NCBI GenBank assembly: GCA_002478265.1
Contig: DLNC01000003.1
Coordinates: 115,772-179,771, forward strand
From: Syntrophaceae bacterium UBA7520
GTDB lineage: Bacteria > Desulfobacterota > Syntrophia > Syntrophales > Smithellaceae
Reading direction: 5' to 3'
DNA length: 64,000 nucleotides
The notes below the pieces were generated by a model. The model was not told the origin of the DNA, did not search any database, and saw only the letters and a program-made list of their open reading frames with translations. Every line of letters begins with the position of its first letter. Within the stretch, counting starts at the first letter, position 1. Shown piece after piece: positions 58,966 to 64,000 of the stretch. The position numbers and the translations under genes are program-made.

Positions 58966-60081
58966 TCAGCTTTTAAATTCCACGACGCGATCTTTCCATT
59001 TTGTCTTCCTAAAAATCGTCTTTTGCAAAACAGACCAAAACATAACGAAAACGAAAAAAATCAGAGGCAGTGGATAAAGAAGCGCCGTCCATTTCTGAAA
59101 TTTTCCGATTTGCCGCAGCATCCACATAAGCTGTCCCGCAAAAAGCAGATAGATGATCGACAGCAAACATAGTTCTTTATAATTTTTGCCCGCCAAAATC
59201 GCTTTGGCGGGCAAAATAAACGCTTCGAAACAGCCGGTAACCCACAAAATTATCAAAAGAAAAGTGATTTTACTGACAGATGCGGAGCCGGCGGCGAAAC
59301 TTTTAGACCATCCCCAAAAAAGGTCTTTTAAACCATCGGGGTACATCCGAAAAGATATTGTGCTTTTGCCGCCGTAACAGCTTACCGGATGCCCCTGCGA
59401 GAGGAAGATGCCGCCTAAAACCGAATTTTCGATGACCGAATCTTTCACCGCCGCATGTCCGCCTAGGGCAAAGTAATCATCGCGCAAGCAAATGGCGCAG
59501 GGGCCGAAGCCGCCCGTCGGCTTGATCTTTTCTCCCAAAATAGTGAAGGCATTAAAGCCGGCCATGACAACTATATTAAAAAAAGCGGAAAGCTGTTCAT
59601 ACAGTTTTTCCGTCACATGATACGGCTGCACGCTGAGAAAACCGCCCTTTTCCCGAAATTTTCGCACAATATTTTCGAGTCCGTTTCGCGCCAGCCACGT
59701 GTCAGCGTCGAGGAATAGCAGCGCGTCACCGCCCGCCGCCCGTGCGCCCTGCCAGCAGGCCCAGGGTTTTCCCAACCAGCCGGCGGGAATTTTTTTGCTC
59801 TTGATAACTTGTACGCCACATGCTTGGGCGATAAGCGCCGTGTTATCGCTTGATTCATCATCGACCACAATTACTTCCAGCGGCGCAACTGACTGCGCCT
59901 TTAAAGATTCAAGAAGTCTGCCTATTTTTTTTGCTTCATTTCTGGCGGGAATAATCACGGAAACGCGCAAAATATTCTGCGCCGCGGAAACGGACAAATC
60001 TTCGCGGGAGAGAGGAGTTTTCACTCTCCAGAGCAGAAATAACCCGACCAGCCAAAATATTAGAGGAATTATAAATCGCAA
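58966..60081 (-). CDS. CrtQ-like family 2 glycosyltransferase
   Basis: A 371-residue membrane-anchored GT2 enzyme like CrtQ (diaponeurosporenoate glucosyltransferase). An N-terminal span (residues 3-20) precedes the GT-A fold: VSVIIPARNEAKKIGRLLESL, VDDESSDNTALIA, GKPWACWQGARAA and metal-binding LFLDADTW. Three to four hydrophobic segments follow from about 270. The order GT2 then CrtO-like acyltransferase is that of staphyloxanthin loci, but the lipid substrate here may be different. Confidence 0.78.
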   Translation of the reverse strand: MRFIIPLIFWLVGLFLLWRVKTPLSREDLSVSAAQNILRVSVIIPARNEAKKIGRLLESLKAQSVAPLEVIVVDDESSDNTALIAQACGVQVIKSKKIPAGWLGKPWACWQGARAAGGDALLFLDADTWLARNGLENIVRKFREKGGFLSVQPYHVTEKLYEQLSAFFNIVVMAGFNAFTILGEKIKPTGGFGPCAICLRDDYFALGGHAAVKDSVIENSVLGGIFLSQGHPVSCYGGKSTISFRMYPDGLKDLFWGWSKSFAAGSASVSKITFLLIILWVTGCFEAFILPAKAILAGKNYKELCLLSIIYLLFAGQLMWMLRQIGKFQKWTALLYPLPLIFFVFVMFWSVLQKTIFRKTKWKDRVVEFKS

Positions 60082-60168
60082 ACTTATCTTCTTTTCATGA
60101 TATTTTAAAAATGCCGAACCGCTCTTATCGCTTGTTTAGAAGTTAGCAGATAATGGTCTGCTTGTCAG

Positions 60169-61599
60169 TTATATTTCTTCTGCGGAGCGTTTTTTAGCTT
60201 TTCTAAATTCCCACAACCCGAATGTCAGCCATCCTGTCATTAAAGCGAAACAAAAAATAAGTAGCGGGCCCGGCCCAAAGTGTAAAATCAGCGGCAATGA
60301 AGCGGCGGTGAAGAGGCCGCCTCCCACGATCGGCTCAAAAAGCAGTTGCTTGTAACCAAAACTCTCCATCGCGCCTGATTTATTTTCCGGGTCGGCCATG
60401 CGCACCAAAAGCAAACCGATAACAGTCATCCCAATTCCCTGGCCGAAATTGGCCAACCCCATCGGAAACCAGTCCTCGGGAAACATCCGTGGCGCCAAAA
60501 CCAGAAAACCGAAAAGTCCCCAGGCGATACCGGCCAGAGCCAGAATCACAAATGTCCAGATATGAGTACCCACCGCGGAAAGCGACAGAGTTGCCAGCGC
60601 GGAAACAATCAATACATCCAATGCCGCGCCGGAAATACGGTTAACAAGCCGCCGATCCAGAGATTCGGCGTGCCCCAAACGCATAAGCGCCACCTGAACA
60701 AGCACGCCGCCCACCATCGCCAGCGGGAATAGAGGGATGTGCTTCATTAACGCCAGACCATTACCATCGGTATTCCAGGTGACGGATTCAATCCAAATGA
60801 GTCCCTGCAGCATCAACCAGCCGATGGCTATCGCCAATGCAAAAAAACCGAGATGGATGGACAGCGGATCGATCGAACGCGTTCGGGAAAATCTTGGGGC
60901 GAGCTCGCGCTCGTCATGATCACTAAATCTTTCCGTATCTATCTCCATGGCCGCGGCCATGCTCAAGCGACCGGTGCGCACACCCCAGTTTACGAGTATC
61001 GTGCCCAGCACCACTCCGGCTACGACCCCGACAGTAGCGAGACCCAGCGCGACATCGGCGCCTTTTTCAAATCCCAACGAACGGAAAGTTTCCGCAAGTC
61101 CCGCCGCCGTGCCGTGCCCGCCTTCAAATCCAATTTCAATCAAAGCTCCCGCCAGGGGGCTAACACCAAAAAACGGAGTGAGAACAAAAATCGTCAAAGA
61201 CAAACCAATAACATACTGCCCCCAGGCCAGCGTTTGTCCGTGGGCAACCATGGGACCGGCGCGCCTCCAAATAGCGCGGGGTCCGGGGATTATTTTCCCT
61301 AAAAAAAGACCGGCGAAAACCACGCTGATCAGCAACCCCGGAAGACCCGACCAGATATCGAGGGTGCTTTGCGGAAAAATTCCCTGCGCAAGAAGCGCCT
61401 CGCTTCCGGCTATAAGAGACACCAGCCAGCCAACGCCCTGCGGGCCTAACAGCAAGCCCAGCAATCCACCTAATATAGCGCTGGGCAAAAACAGCCTGCC
61501 GAAAAGCGCCACGCGCACGCGCAGCCACTTGCCCACGAGCATGAGCAGTCCCAAAAGTATCATCGCCGTAAATAACTGATCCAGTGTCAAGAGAATCAT
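60169..61599 (-). CDS. Sodium:glutamate symporter family transporter (GltS-like)
   Basis: A 476-residue inner-membrane transporter of the ESS/GltS family. It has about 12 spans in two inverted halves, with family stretches LPSAILGGLLGLLLGPQG near the N-terminus, GFEGGHGTAAGLAETF and, in the second half, LANFGQGIGMTVIGLLLVRMADPE. About 70 residues longer than E. coli GltS because of a central hydrophilic stretch (MEIDTERFSDHDERELAP) and an extended C-terminus. Glutamate uptake is likely but other dicarboxylates are possible. No ATG-proximal ribosome site stands out. Confidence 0.85.
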   Translation of the reverse strand: MILLTLDQLFTAMILLGLLMLVGKWLRVRVALFGRLFLPSAILGGLLGLLLGPQGVGWLVSLIAGSEALLAQGIFPQSTLDIWSGLPGLLISVVFAGLFLGKIIPGPRAIWRRAGPMVAHGQTLAWGQYVIGLSLTIFVLTPFFGVSPLAGALIEIGFEGGHGTAAGLAETFRSLGFEKGADVALGLATVGVVAGVVLGTILVNWGVRTGRLSMAAAMEIDTERFSDHDERELAPRFSRTRSIDPLSIHLGFFALAIAIGWLMLQGLIWIESVTWNTDGNGLALMKHIPLFPLAMVGGVLVQVALMRLGHAESLDRRLVNRISGAALDVLIVSALATLSLSAVGTHIWTFVILALAGIAWGLFGFLVLAPRMFPEDWFPMGLANFGQGIGMTVIGLLLVRMADPENKSGAMESFGYKQLLFEPIVGGGLFTAASLPLILHFGPGPLLIFCFALMTGWLTFGLWEFRKAKKRSAEEI

Positions 61600-61677
61600 C
61601 TTTCACGAGCTAAATTTTTTAATTTATTTATCACGCATAGGATCTTATCAGAAAACAACCAAAACGGCAAAAACACC

Positions 61678-61705
61678 TTGACAAACACCTACTCTTGAAT
61701 AAGAT
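61678..61705 (+). promoter_or_regulatory. Promoter of tRNA-Gly and perhaps rimP-nusA-infB
   Basis: TTGACA (61678-61683) and TAAGAT (61700-61705) are 16 bases apart, placing a start near 61711, a few bases before the tRNA. Confidence 0.5.
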
Positions 61706-61718
61706 TTCTCTTCACCGA

Positions 61719-61793
61719 GCGGGCGTAATTCAGCGGTAGAATGTCAGCTTCCCAAGCTGGACGTCGTGGGTTCGAGCCCCATCGCCCGCTCCA
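61719..61793 (+). tRNA. tRNA-Gly (anticodon CCC)
   Basis: A complete 75-base tRNA: acceptor GCGGGCG pairs with CGCCCGC, the anticodon stem TCAGC/GCTGG flanks the loop TTCCCAA with anticodon CCC, the T loop is GGTTCGAGCCC, and CCA is encoded at 61791-61793. It precedes rimP, the spot taken by metY in E. coli. Confidence 0.96.
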
Positions 61794-61895
61794 TTTTTTC
61801 TTTTGGGCATTTCCCCTACCCTTATTATTTCCCCTTGCATTAAAAAACCCGGTATGCTAGAAAAACGCCGAACCATCGATGATTGTGTGTTGATG

Positions 61896-61922
61896 AGTGG
61901 GCTCTCGCCCACTTTTTTATTT
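61896..61922 (+). terminator. Terminator/attenuator before rimP
   Basis: AGTGGGC-TCTC-GCCCACT forms a perfect 7-bp stem with a 4-base loop, followed by a T-rich run. It lies between tRNA-Gly and rimP, so it may end the tRNA transcript or act as an attenuator for the nusA operon, whose E. coli counterpart is autoregulated. Confidence 0.75.
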
Positions 61923-61942
61923 TCCGGTCATTTTAAGCACTT

Positions 61943-62422
61943 ATGAATAGTGAACTGAAGGAAGAAATACGGCGGCTGGCCGAACCGGTGATAGAAACGG
62001 AAGGAATGGAACTGATCCACGTCGAATGCGTCAAAATGCGCACGCGCTGGATTATCCGGCTTTATCTGGATAAAGAAAACGGTGTGACGCTGGACGATTG
62101 CTCCAATGTCAGCAATCAGTTGGGGGATATCTTCGACGTCCATGATTTGCTGCCCGGCTCCTACACGCTAGAGGTTTCTTCTCCGGGTTTTGACCGGCCG
62201 ATATCGCGTGATACGGATTTTGTAAAATTCAAAAATGCCCGCGTGAATATCAAAACGGGCGTGAAAATTGACGGCGTGAAAAATTTCCATGGTGTTCTTT
62301 CGGACTACATAGAAGAAAACGGCGAAAAAGTGGTCTTGCTGAAAGCTGCGGGAAAAACTTATCGCATTTTGAAAAAAGATATCATCAAAGCGAATCTCGA
62401 TGACAAATATAACCAGAAATAA
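61943..62422 (+). CDS. rimP: Ribosome maturation factor RimP
   Basis: A 159-residue protein needed for 30S subunit assembly. The N-terminal alpha/beta domain (LAEPVIETEGMELIHVECVKM, then RLYLDKENGVTLDDCSNVSNQL) and the motif LEVSSPGFDRPISRDTDF lead to an SH3-like C-terminal domain (FHGVLSDYIEENGEKVVLL). Standard neighbour of nusA, 58 bases upstream. Confidence 0.96.
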   Translation: MNSELKEEIRRLAEPVIETEGMELIHVECVKMRTRWIIRLYLDKENGVTLDDCSNVSNQLGDIFDVHDLLPGSYTLEVSSPGFDRPISRDTDFVKFKNARVNIKTGVKIDGVKNFHGVLSDYIEENGEKVVLLKAAGKTYRILKKDIIKANLDDKYNQK

Positions 62423-62480
62423 AACCGCGGCGGGATGAAAACCGCGGCGGCGCTTAGAAGATAAAGGGAGGAATTTGTAA

Positions 62481-63758
62481 ATGTTGTCAGAGCTGAAACG
62501 TCTCATTGAGCAGATGGGCAAGGACAGAGGTATAGAGAAAGAAACAATTACCGAAGCCCTGGAAGCGGCCATGCTCACCGCGGCGCGTAAAAAACTGGGG
62601 CAAAACGTGGATATTGAAGCTCATTACAACGATGAGGCGGGCGAAATTGAAGTTTTTCAGTTCAAAACGGTGGTGGATAAAGTTCTTGATCCGGAAACGC
62701 AGATTTCCCGGGAAGAAGCAAGAAGAACGCTGGATGAAGGCGCCGAACCGGGCGACAGCCTGGGGATGAAGATTGAAACAGCATCCTTTGGTCGCATCGC
62801 CGTGCAAATGGCCAAGCAAATCATAATTCAGCGCGTGAAAGACGCGGAACGCGACAACATTTATGAAGAATACAAAGACCGTAAAGGAGAAATCGTCACC
62901 GGCTTCGTCCAGCGCTTTGAAGGCGGCAGCATCATCGTCAATCTGGGGCGCGCCGAAGCCGTGGTACCTCCTTCCGAACAGATTCACCGCGAAACATACA
63001 AGCGCGGCGAGCGCATCCGTTCCTACATTGTCGACGTAAAGAAAAATACCAAAGGCTCGCAGATCATCCTCTCGCGCACGCATCCTTCTTTCCTGAAGGC
63101 GCTCTTTGAGGTGGAAGTGCCGGAGATTTCCGAAGGCCTAATTGAAATCGTCAGCGTCGCGCGAGAACCGGGCAAACGCGGTAAAATCGCCGTCCAGGCC
63201 AAAGACAAAGATATCGATCCCGTGGGCGCCTGTGTGGGTATGAGGGGTTCGCGCGTGCAGAGCGTGGTGCAAGAACTGCGCGGGGAAAAAATCGACATTA
63301 TTCCCTATACCAACGACGCGGCAAAATATGTAAGCAGCGCCCTATCACCGGCCAAAGTTAACCGCGTGCTGATTGACGAGGATAACAAAACGATGACGGT
63401 TATCGTGCCCGATGATCAGTTGTCCCTGGCCATTGGCAAAAACGGCCAGAATGTGCGTTTAGCCGTCAAACTGACCGGTTGGAAAATTGACGTGAAGAGC
63501 GAAACAATGGCCGCGGAAAAACCAGAGGAAGGACAAACCGACCTGACAAAACTTCCCGGCGTCGGCCCGGCGATGGCGCAGAAGCTGATAGAAAAAGGCA
63601 TAAAAAGCGTTGCGATGATCGCCGCGACGGAACCGGAATTTTTGTCCAACATTCCCGGCATCGGCGAAAAAACTGCTCAGCACTGGATTGAGGAAGCCGG
63701 GAGGATTTTGGAAGAAGAAGCGGCGGAAAAAAAGCCCGCTAAACAACCGAACATATAA
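62481..63758 (+). CDS. nusA: Transcription elongation/termination factor NusA
   Basis: A 425-residue RNA polymerase-binding factor. Domains: N-terminal polymerase-binding region (1-125, starting ELKRLIEQMGKDRGI), S1 (about 135-200, VTGFVQRFEGGSIIVNLG), KH1 (DPVGACVGMRGSRVQSVVQEL) and KH2 (LAIGKNGQNVRLAVKLTGW). A single helix-hairpin-helix repeat region follows (LPGVGPAMAQKLIEKGI, IPGIGEKTAQHWIEEA); the tandem acidic repeats of E. coli NusA are absent. AGGGAGG precedes the ATG. Confidence 0.97.
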   Translation: MLSELKRLIEQMGKDRGIEKETITEALEAAMLTAARKKLGQNVDIEAHYNDEAGEIEVFQFKTVVDKVLDPETQISREEARRTLDEGAEPGDSLGMKIETASFGRIAVQMAKQIIIQRVKDAERDNIYEEYKDRKGEIVTGFVQRFEGGSIIVNLGRAEAVVPPSEQIHRETYKRGERIRSYIVDVKKNTKGSQIILSRTHPSFLKALFEVEVPEISEGLIEIVSVAREPGKRGKIAVQAKDKDIDPVGACVGMRGSRVQSVVQELRGEKIDIIPYTNDAAKYVSSALSPAKVNRVLIDEDNKTMTVIVPDDQLSLAIGKNGQNVRLAVKLTGWKIDVKSETMAAEKPEEGQTDLTKLPGVGPAMAQKLIEKGIKSVAMIAATEPEFLSNIPGIGEKTAQHWIEEAGRILEEEAAEKKPAKQPNI

Positions 63759-63776
63759 TTTAGGGAGTTTTTGCGC

Positions 63777-64000
63777 ATGGCGAAAAAGAGGGTTCACGAA
63801 TTAGCCAAAGAATTAAACCTGGAAAACAAGGACTTGATCGCGCGCCTGGAGAAAATGGGCATTACCGTCAAATCCCATTCCAGCACGCTCGAAGACAGCG
63901 AAGTGGAAAAAATTAAAGAAGCTTTGCTTTCCGGCGACTCTCGTAAAATTGTCGAGGAAAGAATAAAGTCCACAGTCATCCGCCGCCGCGCCGTGCGCGC
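63777..64000 (+). CDS. infB: Translation initiation factor IF-2, N-terminal part
   Basis: The first 74 codons of infB; the gene continues beyond the right edge. The IF2_N domain is complete: RVHELAKELNLENKDLIARLEKMG, then ITVKSHSSTLEDSEVEKIKEAL. The GTPase domain is outside the window. TAGGGAG lies before the ATG. Order rimP-nusA-infB is the conserved one. Confidence 0.94.
   Translation, partial: MAKKRVHELAKELNLENKDLIARLEKMGITVKSHSSTLEDSEVEKIKEALLSGDSRKIVEERIKSTVIRRRAVR

Noticed and set aside
61730..61912. Minus-strand frame reading ...GAGDGARTHDVQLGKLTFYR
   Set aside because: This is the well-known false protein made by translating the antisense of a tRNA gene; it lies over tRNA-Gly(CCC).
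1..64000. CRISPR arrays, insertion sequences, rRNA and prophage genes
   Set aside because: No repeated spacer pattern, transposase, integrase, rRNA or phage structural gene could be found by reading both strands.

Overview
The window looks like chromosomal DNA of an anaerobic Deltaproteobacterium (Desulfobacterota), most like the syntrophic Syntrophales (Smithella/Syntrophus type). This is an inference from gene content: a mercury-methylation pair hgcAB, a selenocysteine-encoding peroxiredoxin-like gene, a tungsten-type aldehyde:ferredoxin oxidoreductase beside an iron alcohol dehydrogenase, and a split set of housekeeping operons (rpmH-rnpA-yidD-yidC-jag-mnmE, prfA-prmC-murA-hisD, rimP-nusA-infB). 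Base composition is near balanced, except for an AT-rich insert at about 52.1-54.7 kb.

Layout. 0-10 kb: the start of a short-chain dehydrogenase, a TraB/GumN-type protein, an ABC-2 exporter, lipoprotein SppA, an atypical GAPDH homologue, and a 1412-residue protein carrying PPDK ATP-grasp and phosphohistidine domains. 10.2-13 kb: one apparent operon marR-hgcA-hgcB-methyltransferase, driven by a consensus promoter whose -10 lies inside a perfect 15-bp palindrome and whose expected transcription start is the ATG itself. 13-28.4 kb: mixed metabolic and envelope genes (thioesterase, MtfA-type peptidase, alkylsulfatase, SCP2 protein, Fe-ADH, AOR, two zinc dehydrogenases, SulP transporter, glyoxalase, secreted and outer-membrane proteins). 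The selenoprotein gene is in this stretch.

28.4-37.1 kb: an aromatic amino acid operon with every shikimate step from DAHP synthase to chorismate, plus pheA and tyrA: aroF-aroB-pheA-aroDE-aroA-aroK-aroC-tyrA. In front lies a 29-codon leader peptide with nine Phe/Tyr/Trp codons in a ten-codon run. A competing antiterminator and an intrinsic terminator follow it, as expected for ribosome-mediated attenuation.

37-49 kb: a sirtuin, NRDE, Nudix and HDAC-family genes, an acyltransferase, a decayed glycosyltransferase fragment, the mnmE-to-rpmH cluster on the minus strand, a patatin lipoprotein and a DEAD-box helicase. 49-64 kb: rho, rpmE, prfA, then an AT-rich insert coding for a small unknown protein, a PD-(D/E)XK-like nuclease and an RNase J-like metallo-beta-lactamase protein. 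The operon resumes with prmC-murA-hisD. A CrtO/CrtQ-like pair, a GltS-type symporter, tRNA-Gly(CCC) and rimP-nusA-infB (cut by the window edge) complete the window.

The strongest candidates for undescribed biology are the hgcAB operon with its MarR regulator and MddA-like methyltransferase, the pan-aromatic attenuator, the UGA-containing peroxiredoxin gene, and the nuclease plus MBL cassette between prfA and prmC. No CRISPR array, insertion sequence, rRNA or prophage was seen.
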